Positions 1-9,489 of a stretch of DNA of 64,000 bases are shown here, in pieces. Under the pieces are notes generated by a model that was not told the origin of the DNA, ran no database searches, and worked only from the letters and a program-made list of their open reading frames with translations. Each line of letters starts with the position of its first letter. Within the stretch, counting starts at the first letter, position 1. Both the position numbers and the translations under genes were made by a program. This DNA comes from Enterococcus gilvus ATCC BAA-350. GTDB lineage: Bacteria; Bacillota; Bacilli; Lactobacillales; Enterococcaceae. The stretch is taken from positions 372,001 to 436,000 of the forward strand of contig NZ_ASWH01000001.1 of NCBI RefSeq assembly GCF_000407545.1. Reading direction: 5' to 3'.

Positions 1-732
1 ATATATGCTGGAAGTGATGAGGAGATTCATAGTCTTTTATTTTCATGGATAGACGTGGCAGAAGGCTTGAAAAAAGAAAATAGGAAGTTAAGAAAGATTC
101 ACCTCCAAAATAAAAAAACATATAAAGAAAGAATTGAAAAACTCGAGAGGGAATGTAATGAAGAAAAAGAGAGAGCAGATAGACTAGAAAATGAACTCGA
201 AAGAGTGAAAGGAAAATTGAAAAAAAGAAGTGAAGAGGAAATAGCGTTTTATAATAGAGCGTTAGATTTAGAGGATCAGCTAAATAGAAAAAAGAAAATT
301 CTCGATTTAAAAGAATATGATAGTGATCAAAAAATTGCGAACTCTGCTCAAGTGTATAATAAAAAGATTAGTAATTTAAAAAGTGAGATACTCGTTCAAA
401 AGAAGAAGATTAGGGAGTTAGAAACTATAAAACCATTTTTTCACCAAAAGAAAAGAACGGGGGAAGGGCTGAATCCAGAAGATAAAAAAAATACCCTTGA
501 TAGTAAGAGGCGTGGTGGCTGTCAATTGACCGATAAGCAAATTGAACGGTTATTGCTTATCTATAAAGAAAAGGAACGTGTTCCGATAACTGAAGCAATA
601 AGCAAGTTAGCAATTACACGCAGAACCTATTACAGAGTGATCAATCTAAATTACAAATACGAAGAAACCAGGGATAGAATTAGAAAGATTGCGTTTGATC
701 TCGGTGTAGTTTTACCTGAAAAAGGGAAATAA
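1..732 (+). CDS. C-terminal part of a coiled-coil DNA-binding-like protein (left-truncated)
   Basis: The reading frame is open to the left edge, so the true start lies outside the window; a GTG at 55 is only an internal candidate. What is visible is a long, highly charged Lys/Glu/Arg-rich helical stretch (about 140 residues after the GTG) that looks like a coiled coil. A basic linker follows, then a C-terminal segment of about 65 residues with a helix-turn-helix look (ITEAISKLAITRRTYYRV). This resembles the C-terminal HTH of recombinase-like or plasmid-type proteins, but I do not recognise the family. A terminator follows about 40 bases after the stop. It lies next to IS debris, so it may belong to an acquired segment. 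No function is assigned. Confidence 0.55.
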   Translation: MYAGSDEEIHSLLFSWIDVAEGLKKENRKLRKIHLQNKKTYKERIEKLERECNEEKERADRLENELERVKGKLKKRSEEEIAFYNRALDLEDQLNRKKKILDLKEYDSDQKIANSAQVYNKKISNLKSEILVQKKKIRELETIKPFFHQKKRTGEGLNPEDKKNTLDSKRRGGCQLTDKQIERLLLIYKEKERVPITEAISKLAITRRTYYRVINLNYKYEETRDRIRKIAFDLGVVLPEKGK

Positions 733-773
733 TCTGTGTCGGTGCGTTGGATAAATCAAAGGGAATTACTAAG

Positions 774-804
774 AAAAGCTACGGAGAAGTTCCGCAGCTT
801 TTTT
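774..804 (+). terminator. Rho-independent terminator
   Basis: The stem AAAAGCTACGGA pairs with TCCGCAGCTTTT with one mismatch, a short loop separates the arms, and a run of T follows. It ends the coiled-coil protein gene. Confidence 0.75.
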
Positions 805-1181
805 CGTCATATCAATTAATAATAAAAAAATCAAAAGATTTTCATTCAGGATTTTAAGCAAGGTATCTCGAAGTCTAATGAACTTAGATTTCCGAAATTG
901 ATTGAAGAATGTAAAAAAAACGGATGAGGTATTTCATGTATTTGCTTAGGAAGAATAAGTATTTTCTAATAAGCAACTAGATAGTCTGAACATTGGATTA
1001 TTTTTTTTGCGTATTTGACAAAAAAATAGTTAGAGTTGTTAATGCTATGATGAACAACCCTAATTTTTATGTTGGTATAGGTGTCTCTATGAATCATTAT
1101 CACTATATTTTTTCGTATTTTTTGAAAAAAATATAGTTTTCGTTAGAATACAATTATGTGATTTATATCACTCCTTGTAAA

Positions 1182-1246
1182 AATAGTAGCAGAATCAGGG
1201 AACTTGGGGAAGTTTCTCTGGGGGAAATTCTGCTACTCTACTATTT
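1182..1246. repeat. Long imperfect inverted repeat in a gene-free stretch
   Basis: The stretch 805-1283 has no supportable gene. It contains AAATAGTAGCAGAAT (from 1181) and its near-complement ATTCTGCTACT (from 1227), so the RNA could fold into a long interrupted hairpin. No clear T tract follows on the plus strand. It may be a terminator remnant or the edge of an old mobile element. Confidence 0.4.
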
Positions 1247-1316
1247 ATTTTAACAGTTATTAAAAGTAAGTAAAGTGGATAGATGTCAATAAAGTAGACA
1301 CAAAAATAGCAGATAC

Positions 1317-2120
1317 TTATAGATGAGCAAAATAATTTTCCTCCATTTCATTGGGTGTAAGCATATCTAATGTGCCATGAGGCCGTTGTGTATTATAAAA
1401 GCCTTCGATGTATTCAAAACACGAAAGTTGTACCTTTTGAATAGAAGAAAATGTTCTTCTTTTGGGCTCTTCTTTCTTCATATATTTAAAAAATGATTCT
1501 GTTACAGCGTTATCCCAAGGATAACCTGGCTTGGATAAGGACCGTGTAATTGGTTGATCTTCCAGATATTTTCTAAACTGGAATGACGTATACTGGGAGC
1601 CTTGATCTGTATGAAATAGAACAGGTGCTTCTAGTTTTCTAGATGAAATAGCTTTTTTTAGCGTTGATAGTGCTAATTCACTATCAATTTTGGGACCTAC
1701 AGACCAAGCAATCACTTTTCTAGAAAATAAATCAAGAATCACACATAGATAAACAAAGCCCTTCTTTCCTACAGGAATATACGAGAAATCGCTTGTCCAT
1801 ACTTGATTTGGAGCAGGAGGGCTAAACGCTTGATTGAGATGATTGGGGCGTTCTAAAGAAACCTTGCGATCTTGTTTCTTAAAAGCAGGTTTACTGGTAG
1901 ACATTTTAGGAAGAGTCATCGACTTCATTAGTCGATAAGCTCGCCCAACACTAATAGAAACGCCATAATCACGCAATAAAATCCTTTGGATTTTTGCAGC
2001 ACCAATTCTCTTTTGAGTAGCGGTATAAATCTCTAGAATCTGCTTTCTCAATTGTTGATTTTCTAATGTTCGAGGAGCTGGGCTTGCAGAAACTCGTTTG
2101 TAGTAAGTGGATCGATTCAC
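1317..2120 (-). CDS. IS3-family transposase OrfB (DDE integrase core)
   Basis: This is the catalytic subunit of an IS3-type transposase, about 267 residues, with an N-terminal HTH_21-like region and an rve integrase core. The DDE triad is visible as the Asp in WTSDFSYIP, the Asp in LFHTDQGSQYTS and the Glu in AVTESFFKYMKKEE. Family members are usually made as an OrfAB fusion by programmed -1 frameshifting from the upstream frame, so the listed start may be used only for the short form. The frame appears intact, but the element has lost its other end and is probably immobile unless helped in trans. Confidence 0.85.
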   Translation of the reverse strand: MNRSTYYKRVSASPAPRTLENQQLRKQILEIYTATQKRIGAAKIQRILLRDYGVSISVGRAYRLMKSMTLPKMSTSKPAFKKQDRKVSLERPNHLNQAFSPPAPNQVWTSDFSYIPVGKKGFVYLCVILDLFSRKVIAWSVGPKIDSELALSTLKKAISSRKLEAPVLFHTDQGSQYTSFQFRKYLEDQPITRSLSKPGYPWDNAVTESFFKYMKKEEPKRRTFSSIQKVQLSCFEYIEGFYNTQRPHGTLDMLTPNEMEENYFAHL

Positions 2121-2179
2121 CTTGAGAACACGACAAAGTGTACTAATTTTATGTTCGTGTCGAAGAAAATCAATGGCTT

Positions 2180-2415
2180 TTAGTCGTTCGTCGAGTGTGG
2201 CGAGAATATCGCAATCGCTTTTTTTAAGATAAGGTTTTCCTCTTCAAGTTGGACATTTCTTTTTTGAAGTTGTTGGATCTGACGAGCCGTTAGGATCGAG
2301 CCATCATCAAATTTAACTTCCGAATACTGTTTCACCCAGCGGGCGATAGTGGAAATAGCCAATCCATATTCTTTAGCAAGAGAATTTTGAGATTTGTCAT
2401 TTTCGTAAAGCTTAA
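2180..2415 (-). pseudogene. IS3-family OrfA, N-terminally truncated
   Basis: The minus-strand frame encodes an HTH (DKSQNSLAKEYGLAISTIAR) followed by a leucine-zipper-like helix (IQQLQKRNVQLEEENLILKK), the standard OrfA arrangement. The frame is open past the apparent TTG start at 2362 and continues to about 2415, where similarity ends at the neighbouring gene fragment. The usual first 15 to 20 residues and the start codon are missing, so this is a broken gene. Confidence 0.75.
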
Positions 2416-2417
2416 CG

Positions 2418-2696
2418 ATGGATTTTAATGATAGTTCTACTTATAGAGCAGAAATAAAAAATTCTACGACAGAAAGAATTTTTGTTCAAGGCTACGACGG
2501 ATCAACTCCTAAAAGAGATGTAAACGTAAATACTGAAATAAGTTTAGGTAGACAGTTATCAAACTTGGGAAAAACTTTTTCAGATTGGGAAGGTGCCAAA
2601 CTTTACTTATTTTATGACAGTGAAGGTACATTATCATTAGTAGTGCCGGATGTAGATGTAGGCAAAGAAGGACAATATATGGAGTATCAGCAATAA
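2418..2696 (+). pseudogene. 3' fragment of an exported protein, paralog of 18993-19648
   Basis: This 92-codon frame aligns along its whole length with the C-terminal part of the broken gene at 18993-19648; both share blocks such as NTEISL, LSN, FSDW, GAKLYLFY, DGTLSL/EGTLSL, VPD and GQYMEYQQ. In the other copy this part follows a signal-anchor segment, which is absent here because the IS3 element at 1284-2415 replaces it. The apparent ATG is therefore probably an internal codon (the paralog has TDFND where this frame begins MDFND). The family is unknown to me. A second gene, also broken, follows at 2791 as in the paralogous locus. Confidence 0.7.
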
Positions 2697-2790
2697 TAAC
2701 ACTTAAGAGAAGACTTGTTATAGGGGGAATAGACTAAATTTTAAGTGTAAAATATAAGTAGTTATTGAAAGTTTAAATAGGAGGATTTTT

Positions 2791-2807
2791 ATGAAAAAAA
2801 GAACACT
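2791..2807 (+). pseudogene. First codons of a lipoprotein-like gene cut by an IS1216-type element
   Basis: A good ribosome binding site (AGGAGG) precedes ATGAAAAAAAGAACACT, which encodes the start of a lysine-rich signal peptide and is interrupted at 2808 by the IS terminal repeat. At the paralogous locus the gene in this position is a lipoprotein (19747). No continuation is recognisable after the IS. Confidence 0.5.
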
Positions 2808-3616
2808 GGTTCTGTTGCAAAGTTTTCCGATAGTCTGAATTTAGGGTACACTGGTTGAAAAAATGCTGGAGGAAACGAAGATGAATCATTTTAAGGGTAA
2901 ACAATTTCAAAAAGACGTAATTAAAGTAGCCGTCGGCTACTATCTTCGCTATAATCTCAGCTATCGAGATGTTCAAGAAATACTTTATGATCGTGGAATC
3001 CATGTTTGTCACACCACGATTTATCGTTGGGTACAAGAATATGGCAAAATCCTGTATGAAATTTGGAAAAGGAAAAATAGACAGTCCTTCTATTCGTGGA
3101 AAATGGATGAAACTTATATCAAAATAAAAGGGAAATGGCATTATTTGTATCGTGCCATCGATGCAGACGGTTTAACCTTAGATATTTGGCTGCGTAAGAA
3201 ACGCGATACACAAGCAGCGTATGCGTTCCTAAAACGATTACGGAAACAGTTCGGCGAACCAAAGGTTCTAGTAACAGACAAAGCGCCCTCTATTAGCAGC
3301 GCGTTTAAAAAATTACAGAAAAACAGTCTATACATGAAAACCGAACATCGAACCGTCAAATATCTCAATAATTTGATTGAGCAAGATCACCGACCAATCA
3401 AACGTCGGAATAAATTTTATCGCAGTTTGCGAACGGCCTCAACCACGATAAAAGGTATGGAAGCAATTCGAGGAGTCTACAAAAAAAGCCGAAAAGAAGG
3501 CACTCTTTTCGGCTTTTCAGTCTGTTTAGAAATCAAGATTTTACTGAGTATCCCTGTTTAAATGAAGACACGAAATTCTGGTGAAATTGTTCGTTTTAAA
3601 AGTTTGCAACAGAACC
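2808..3616 (+). mobile_element. IS6-family element, IS1216-like, complete copy
   Basis: The element is 809 bp, the expected length for IS1216. Its ends are inverted repeats: GGTTCTGTTGCAAAGTTT at the left and, at the right, a sequence whose complement starts GGTTCTGTTGCAAACTTT. It carries one intact transposase gene. The 8 bases outside the two ends differ (GAACACT side versus AGACACAC side), so there is no target duplication. Replicative IS6 transposition or recombination with the second copy at 3850 has probably removed the original flank. Confidence 0.9.
2881..3561 (+). CDS. IS6-family (IS1216-type) transposase
   Basis: This DDE transposase (about 226 residues from MNHFKGKQ) catalyses replicative, cointegrate-forming transposition. 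An N-terminal HTH region (YDRGIHVCHTTIYRWVQEYG) precedes the catalytic core: Asp in WKMDETYIK, Asp in VTDKAPSI and Glu in NLIEQDHRPIKRR. The start at 2881 is chosen because GGAGG sits 8 bases upstream; the upstream extension MLEETK overlaps that site. Length and motifs match the family, so it is likely functional. Confidence 0.92.
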   Translation: MNHFKGKQFQKDVIKVAVGYYLRYNLSYRDVQEILYDRGIHVCHTTIYRWVQEYGKILYEIWKRKNRQSFYSWKMDETYIKIKGKWHYLYRAIDADGLTLDIWLRKKRDTQAAYAFLKRLRKQFGEPKVLVTDKAPSISSAFKKLQKNSLYMKTEHRTVKYLNNLIEQDHRPIKRRNKFYRSLRTASTTIKGMEAIRGVYKKSRKEGTLFGFSVCLEIKILLSIPV

Positions 3617-3849
3617 AGACACACAAACTTGGTTTACCTGGTGTTTATATGGATTTTCGAGTTTATCTTATCTTCTGTTTTTGTGTAAAAGAAATATCGC
3701 TGTTAAAGAAGTACTTTTTCATACAAATAAAGAAACCATAGAATAATCGCTGATGGCATTCCTGTCAGAAAACTGACGACAAGTTCACTGAAAAAGTCTT
3801 AGAGTTCAAAATTTAATAAGAGCACAATTTAGATAAAATTTAAATAATC
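3617..3849. other. Short unassigned segment between two IS1216-like copies
   Basis: These 233 bases lie between two directly oriented IS copies. I see no open frame with a ribosome binding site and no RNA gene. It may be what is left of a once larger IS1216-bounded composite segment. Confidence 0.4.
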
Positions 3850-4655
3850 GGTTCTGTTGCAAAGTTTTTCAATCAAGTCCTTTTAGTGTAAAATCTAGCT
3901 AAAAGGATCCGGGAGGAACGAAGATATGAACCATTTTAAAGGAAAACAATTCCAAGAAGACGTGATTATTGTAGCTGTTGGTTATTATCTTCGATATAAC
4001 CTCAGTTATCGTGAAGTACAAGAAATTCTCTATGATCGTGGCATTGAGGTCTGTCATACAACCATTTACCGTTGGGTTCAGGAATACGGAAAATTACTTT
4101 ATCAGATCTGGAAAAAGAAAAACAAGCAGTCTTTTTATTCGTGGAAGATGGACGAAACCTATATCAAAATTAAAGGCAAGTGGCATTATCTGTATCGGGC
4201 CATCGATGCAGATGGCTTAACCTTAGATATATGGCTACGAAAAAAACGCAATACACAAGCTGCGTATGCGTTCTTAAAGAGACTGTTTAACCATTTTGGA
4301 GAACCAAAGGTTCTCTGATAAAGCGCCGTCGATTGCCTGTGCCTTCAAAAAGTTGCAGAATAATGGGATTTATCAACATACAAAACATTGAACCGTAAAA
4401 TATTTAAATAATTTGATTGAACAAGATCATCGACCAATTAAGCGTCGGAATAAATTTTATCGCAGTCTACATACCGCCTCAGCCACGATTAAGGGCATGG
4501 AAACGATTCTAAGAATATATAAGAAAAGCCGAAAAGAAGGAACTCTTTTTGGCTTTTCAGTCTGTACAGAGATTAAGGGATTATTAGGGATTCACGCTTT
4601 ATAAAAAAACTAATTTGATAAATGTTGATGTATTTTTTTCTTTTGCAACAGAACC
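3850..4655 (+). mobile_element. IS6-family element, IS1216-like, second (defective) copy
   Basis: Terminal repeats GGTTCTGTTGCAAAGTTT (left) and TTTTGCAACAGAACC (right) bound about 806 bp in the same orientation as the copy at 2808. The transposase inside is broken. No target duplication is visible. The right end touches the stop codon of the minus-strand regulator at 4656. Confidence 0.88.
3926..4604 (+). pseudogene. IS1216-type transposase, inactivated
   Basis: Residues 1-130 match the intact neighbour copy closely. After the block EPKVL about five bases are missing compared with the other copy, which brings in TGA and TAA at 4316-4321 and loses the second catalytic Asp region from the frame. 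Further on, a codon that reads CGA (Arg) in the intact copy is TGA here (about 4389). The tail from 4413 (MIEQDHRPIKRR onwards) is in a different frame. There are at least two independent lesions, so this copy cannot make transposase. Confidence 0.88.
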
Positions 4656-6146
4656 TTATTTACGATTATTTTTTCTAAGAACCTTCTCTATTTCTTTACC
4701 AATCATCAAATAATCATTTGACTTCAATGAATAATCTACAATACAAATATTGTTTTCCTGAAACGAATTTTTTTCCATAAGATCTGTGACGATTAAGCTA
4801 CTTTTTTTTGATTTAATTTTAGTTTCTACTATGTTTAAATTATAAATCCCTTCAAAATGTCTTGCAATTTTTTTCTTAAAAAGTTCTTTTATGAAAAAAG
4901 GCATATCACAATCTATCCCCAACGTTATTTGTGGCTGATAAGTTGCACATCGTTCAAAGAATAAAAAAATTAAAAGATATCTTCTTATCAATAGATCATT
5001 CATATAAAAAATATTACTACTTATAAGCCCTCTCATCTTTTCAATAAAAGAATGTATTTTGCAGATTAGTTCATTCGGAATAGGTCTGGTTTCTAAAACA
5101 TCGTAACTGTCAAAATCTATAAGAACGTCAGAAAGAGTTGCAATTTGGAGGTGTGTACAAAAAATGAAGTTATAGAAACTCTCAATATATTCTTTTGGGA
5201 TTGAAAAAAATGCTTTTTGAAATTCTTTGAATACAATATTTGTTGCCCTATAAATATCTGTTTCATATTTTCTATGATAATTTAAAATACGAGATTTTAT
5301 TTTAGATGATTGGTACATGCCAAAATTCATCTGTATAACAACCAAAAGAAATAATAACTCATTTTCATTAAATAGTTGATATTTTTTCTTTTCCCTAGCA
5401 ATCTCTTTATCATTTTTTAAGGCAGAAAAATTTAAGTAAGAATCCCAATCATCAATGTTTTTTATATTAAAGTTTTTCCTACTTCTAATCAAACAGATAG
5501 CGATAAAATAGGCTATACGTTTCTTCTGAATATTAGAATATACAATTGCATGATCTATCTCAATTTGTTCAATTGATTGATAGATTTTGTTTTCATCTAC
5601 ATAATCAAAAGGCCACTCTTCATTTTTTGTGATTTCCCACAAAAAAAAATAAATATAAAATCGTATTCTTTTCTCTTCACCAATAATTAATAAATCGTTT
5701 GTCGAAATTCTCAATTTATGTTGTTTAAGTAAGCTATTTATTCTTAATACAGAACTTCTGACAGCATAGCTACTAAGTCTATTGTCCTCAGCATATTTAC
5801 TTAAAATTTTTGACTTTCTTGTGCATATATCGAGTAGTAGTTTAATATTCTCATCTTCTTGTAAAATATATGTCTTTAATATTTCAGTAGTGAAATCGTT
5901 TATATCTAATTTAAGTCCCTTAAATTTTTCATAATGTAGCTGAATAGTTAGATCCCTGTCCTGATTACAATTGTCTATAATTATTTTTAGATGGTGTATA
6001 TATCTTTGAGTGCTTCGACTACTTATTTTTAATTGTTCGCTTACCTTTTCGATTGTAATCCAATTTTCTTCATTTTGAAGTATCTCAATTATAGATATAT
6101 GTTTTCTATTGTTCTTCCCTAATAAACTATAAATTTTTTTGTTCAA
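4656..6146 (-). CDS. Mga-family (PRD-like) transcriptional regulator
   Basis: This is a roughly 496-residue protein with the layout of Mga/AtxA-type regulators. An N-terminal HTH (WITIEKVSEQLKISSRSTQRYI, about residues 30-50) is followed by a second winged-helix region (SSYAVRSSVLRINSLLKQ), helical PRD-like segments, and a C-terminal domain resembling EIIB of the phosphotransferase system. Such proteins activate surface or virulence genes in response to sugar phosphorylation status. I prefer the TTG at 6146 as start because GAGGTG lies 8 bases upstream; a GTG at 6161 would overlap it. The stop codon is the first triplet outside the IS copy at 3850-4655, so the original C-terminus may have been trimmed. 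Its targets are unknown. Confidence 0.7.
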   Translation of the reverse strand: MNKKIYSLLGKNNRKHISIIEILQNEENWITIEKVSEQLKISSRSTQRYIHHLKIIIDNCNQDRDLTIQLHYEKFKGLKLDINDFTTEILKTYILQEDENIKLLLDICTRKSKILSKYAEDNRLSSYAVRSSVLRINSLLKQHKLRISTNDLLIIGEEKRIRFYIYFFLWEITKNEEWPFDYVDENKIYQSIEQIEIDHAIVYSNIQKKRIAYFIAICLIRSRKNFNIKNIDDWDSYLNFSALKNDKEIAREKKKYQLFNENELLFLLVVIQMNFGMYQSSKIKSRILNYHRKYETDIYRATNIVFKEFQKAFFSIPKEYIESFYNFIFCTHLQIATLSDVLIDFDSYDVLETRPIPNELICKIHSFIEKMRGLISSNIFYMNDLLIRRYLLIFLFFERCATYQPQITLGIDCDMPFFIKELFKKKIARHFEGIYNLNIVETKIKSKKSSLIVTDLMEKNSFQENNICIVDYSLKSNDYLMIGKEIEKVLRKNNRK

Positions 6147-6399
6147 GAGTATACACCTCACTAATATTTTTAGTCTGCTTGTCCCTAATTAATTTGCTTA
6201 CATGAGCAAAATACAGTTTACAAATGGGGATTACATCTCAACATCGATTTTTCTAACAGTGAACTAACAATGCCGTAATATGCAAATTATTTTGCATGCT
6301 ATACAAATATAAATGAGATTTAAATTGCTATAAAATAGTTTCGAGATTCTCATTTATAGACAGGGATAGTTACAATTACCAAGCACCTGAATATTAGTT

Positions 6400-6922
6400 T
6401 GTAAATACAGAATGATAGAGAAGAGAGTTTTTATAGTAGTCGATAGGATAATAAGTCAGACTATTGACCGCACGGAACACTGACATGGTATGAAGCGGAG
6501 TTAGTTAATAAAATTCGATTAATTAGATCGTATGTCCCTGATTTAGAGGTCGTTGCTTTTGAAGATAATGGCTCCATAATAGAGTATTGTTTGTTAAGTG
6601 AAAATCATTAACCCTGAGGGCATTACACATATTAGTCTAGTTTTAACAACTCTTGACGTAGCTGTTAATCATCAGGGGAAAGGTGTCGAAAGTAAAATTT
6701 TAGTTGAATTAGAAGAGAGAGAAACATTGTTAAACTACAAATTTATAAGTATCTCGGCCATCCGAATTCCTATCCAAAGTTTGGTTATGCACCAGAGAGT
6801 AAATACCACGTTGTCCCCCTTTTGACGTTCCAGATGAAGTATTTATGGTGAAACCACTTTTTGATAATACGTTAGAATCTATCAGTGAAATAGTAAACTA
6901 TTCTTATGCGTTCAATGAGTAG
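6400..6922 (+). pseudogene. Decayed GNAT N-acetyltransferase
   Basis: Pieces of a YhbS-like acetyltransferase can be read in different frames: EAELVNKIR, YVPDLEVVAFEDNGSII, then LTTLDVAVNHQGKGVESKIL, where HQGKG is the acetyl-CoA-binding Q/R-x-x-G-x-G/A motif. These are followed by GHPNSYPKFGYAP and DVPDEVFMVKPL up to a stop at 6922. Several frameshifts separate the pieces, including one in a C/T run near 6820. The short open frame at 6598-6825 covers only the middle part. The segment 6162-6400 shows nothing recognisable. Confidence 0.7.
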
Positions 6923-7045
6923 AAAAAAAGAAGGAATAATTTGAACCGACCCCCAAAAGTTAGACCAAAAATCTAACTCCTTGATTTGGACTTGGTATAA
7001 TAAACTAGCTAGAAAAAAAGAAAAGAGAAAGCGAGGATCTAGATT

Positions 7046-7354
7046 ATGCCGAGACGTTCATTTGATGAAGCATTCAAAACAGCTGCTGTAAAACTAATTA
7101 TTGAGGATGATTTTTCTGTAAAAGAAGTGAGTAATCAATTGGACGTTCATGCTAGTAGTCTGTATCGGTGGGTTCAAGAATACGAAAAATTTGGAGAAGG
7201 TGTGTTTCCTGGTAAGGGAAGCGCATTTTTTGATGCTCAATATGAGATAAAAAAACTTGAACAAGAAAATCGTTATTTAAGAGAGGAACTAGAATTATTA
7301 AAAAAGTTCCAGGTATTCTTGAAACCAAACAAGAAATCCGATTCCAATTTATAA
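7046..7354 (+). CDS. IS3-family transposase OrfA
   Basis: This 102-residue protein has an N-terminal HTH (DFSVKEVSNQLDVHASSLYR) and a C-terminal leucine-zipper helix (IKKLEQENRYLREELELLKK), as in OrfA proteins of the IS150 type. A slippery TTAAAAAAG run near 7298-7306 is where the ribosome would shift -1 into orfB. The frame is intact, but orfB is not, so the element cannot move by itself. Confidence 0.85.
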   Translation: MPRRSFDEAFKTAAVKLIIEDDFSVKEVSNQLDVHASSLYRWVQEYEKFGEGVFPGKGSAFFDAQYEIKKLEQENRYLREELELLKKFQVFLKPNKKSDSNL

Positions 7355-8162
7355 AAGAGCATCAAAAAGAATTAAAAATTCAATGGGCTTGTAAAACACT
7401 AAATGTTTCAAAATCAGGATTTTACGAATTTCTCAAAAGAAAACCTTCAAAAAGGAAGTTAGAGAATGAACTCCTCAAAGAGGAGATTCAATCAATCTTT
7501 CATGAACATCATGGAAGGTATGGGTCAATTCGAATTACTAAAGTTCTTCAGAAAAAAGGAATTCAGGTAAATAGGAAACATGTTGGTAGATTACTTCACG
7601 AATTAAATTTGTACGCAAAAGGAAGCACCTATAAGTACAAATATTACAATCGAAGCCGCCCTTCCCTAACTCATCCCAACCTTGTCAATCAGACGTTTAA
7701 ATCTATGAAAAAGAATGAAATTTGGTTAGGTGATATCACCTACATTCCTTTAAAAAAAGAACACTCTACTTAGCTGTGTTTATTGATGTTTATAACCGAA
7801 AAATTATGGGATGGGCCATGTCCTCTAGAATGACAACTCAGCTTGTCTTAAATGCATTTATACAAGCTATTGGAAAAGAGCGTTCTGGAAAAAAAATTAA
7901 TTATTCATACCGATCAGGGTTCTCAGTATACAAGTTCTGCTTTTCAAAAAGTTCTTCGTAAATGTGAAATGACTTCAAATATGAGTCGAAAAGGAAATCC
8001 TTATGATAATGCTTTGATGGAATCTTTTTACAAAACAATAAAAAGAGAGCTGATCAACGATGCAAATTTCACAGACATTGGTCAAGCTCAACAAGAAATA
8101 TTTAAATATATTGAAACTTACTATAATACAAAACGGATGCATTCGGCATTGGGGTATCGATC

Positions 8163-9489
8163 GGGGCTGTAAATAATTTTGTATAAGTTCTTTTCCCTTA
8201 AATGTGATCAGTGACTCTGTCTTCAAAAAAGATAACGAATTGTGACAGAATTTGGCCGCAATCTTGGACCTTCATGGTCCATTTTTTTGTCACATCCATC
8301 GTTACAAGATAGAACATTTTTAGTAACGATTCATCCGATGGAAAAATACTTTTTGATTTTGTCGGTTTTCGAAGCTGACGGTGAAAGCCCTCAATCACAT
8401 TCGTTGTGTAAATAATGCGTCGTAATTCTGCTGGATACTTGAAAAATGTTGCTAGTTCCGTCCAATTATCCATCCAACTTTTGGGAATGATTGGATATTT
8501 CTTTCCCCGTTTTTCATCAAATTCGCTGAGTGCTTCCAGTGCCAATTCTTCTGTAGGCACTTTATATATTGGCTTTAAATCACTGGTTACTGCTTTCAAA
8601 TCTTTATAGCCAACAAAGCGAATACTGTTGCGAATTTGATGAACGATACATTTTTGAACTTCTGTTTGTGGAAATGTCGCTTCAATTGCTTCACTAAGCC
8701 CTTTAAAATTGTCAGTGTAAGCGATTAAGATATCTTGGATACCACGATTCTTTAATTCATTTAAGAACATTAGCCAAAATTTTGATGATTCAGATTCTCC
8801 AATCCATATACCTAAAACATCCTTGTACCCTTCAATCGTTACTCCTAAAACGACATAAGCTGCTTTTGATTGAATGCGGCCTTCATGACGTACTTTAAAA
8901 AGAATCGCATCCATAAAAATAATTGGATAGAGTGCTTCTAAAGGGCGATTTTGCCATTCTTTTACCAAAGGTAAAATCTTATTGGTTACATTTGAAATCA
9001 ATGTAGGTGACACTTCAGCACCGTATAAGTCAGCAAAATGATCCTGAATATCGCGCGTACTCAATCCTTTGGTATACATAGCAATAATTTGATCTTCCAG
9101 TCCAGATAAAGAGGTTTGATTTTTCTTTATGATGGTTGGTTCAAATTCACCATTTCGATCACGAGGGACAGCGAGTGGGACTTCTCCATATTCTGAAGAC
9201 CGTAAGGTCTTAGAACTGGTCCCATTACGTCTGTTTACCGTGTCTTTTTGTTCCTTAGAGTTCTTTTCATAGCCCAAATGTGTGTCTAATTCGGCTTCCA
9301 TAATTTCCTGAACCGCTTCGCTAAACATATCTTTAAAGGCGTTTTTAATGTCATCTGTCGTTTTAATATCGTACTGTTGGATCATTTCTCTAATTTGATT
9401 TTTTGAGAGCATACTCATTGCTTCGTTCCTCCAAGTCTGTTTTGTCTATCCTACTATTTTGGAACTTACACAAAATATTGTACACCCTC
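8163..9489 (-). mobile_element. IS256-family element with 8-bp target duplication
   Basis: The element is 1327 bp with imperfect terminal repeats (GGGGCTGTAAATAATTTTGT at 8163 and, complementary at the other end, GAGGGTGTACAATATTTTGT). The target duplication TATCGATC is at 8155-8162 and 9490-9497. It sits inside orfB of the surrounding IS3 element, so it arrived later. It carries one intact transposase gene. Confidence 0.93.
8198..9418 (-). CDS. IS256-family transposase
   Basis: The product is a mutator-type DDE transposase of about 406 residues. Visible catalytic context: Asp in IIFMDAILFKV, Asp in IAYTDNFKGLSEAI, the conserved CIVHQIRNS block and Glu in TTNVIEGFHRQLRK. N-terminal residues before about 110 form the HTH and coiled region. 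The start ATG at 9418 has GGAGG upstream. Full length for the family and no lesions, so it is likely active. Confidence 0.92.
   Translation of the reverse strand: MSMLSKNQIREMIQQYDIKTTDDIKNAFKDMFSEAVQEIMEAELDTHLGYEKNSKEQKDTVNRRNGTSSKTLRSSEYGEVPLAVPRDRNGEFEPTIIKKNQTSLSGLEDQIIAMYTKGLSTRDIQDHFADLYGAEVSPTLISNVTNKILPLVKEWQNRPLEALYPIIFMDAILFKVRHEGRIQSKAAYVVLGVTIEGYKDVLGIWIGESESSKFWLMFLNELKNRGIQDILIAYTDNFKGLSEAIEATFPQTEVQKCIVHQIRNSIRFVGYKDLKAVTSDLKPIYKVPTEELALEALSEFDEKRGKKYPIIPKSWMDNWTELATFFKYPAELRRIIYTTNVIEGFHRQLRKPTKSKSIFPSDESLLKMFYLVTMDVTKKWTMKVQDCGQILSQFVIFFEDRVTDHI

Larger units (their letters stand above)
1284..2415 (-). mobile_element. IS3-family element, truncated at its orfA end
   Basis: Two transposase frames lie on the minus strand in the usual IS3 order. 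A terminal-repeat-like sequence (TGTCTACTTTATTGACA read on the minus strand) lies at 1284-1300, just past the orfB stop. The other end is missing: orfA is open to about 2415, where it meets the fragment of an unrelated exported-protein gene. The element therefore lost its left end together with the 5' part of that gene, so a deletion or recombination is more likely than a simple insertion. Confidence 0.7.

Noticed and set aside
3850..4655. Treating the 4413-4604 frame as a separate small transposase gene
   Set aside because: It aligns with the C-terminus of the intact IS1216-type transposase and is only the out-of-frame tail of the broken copy.
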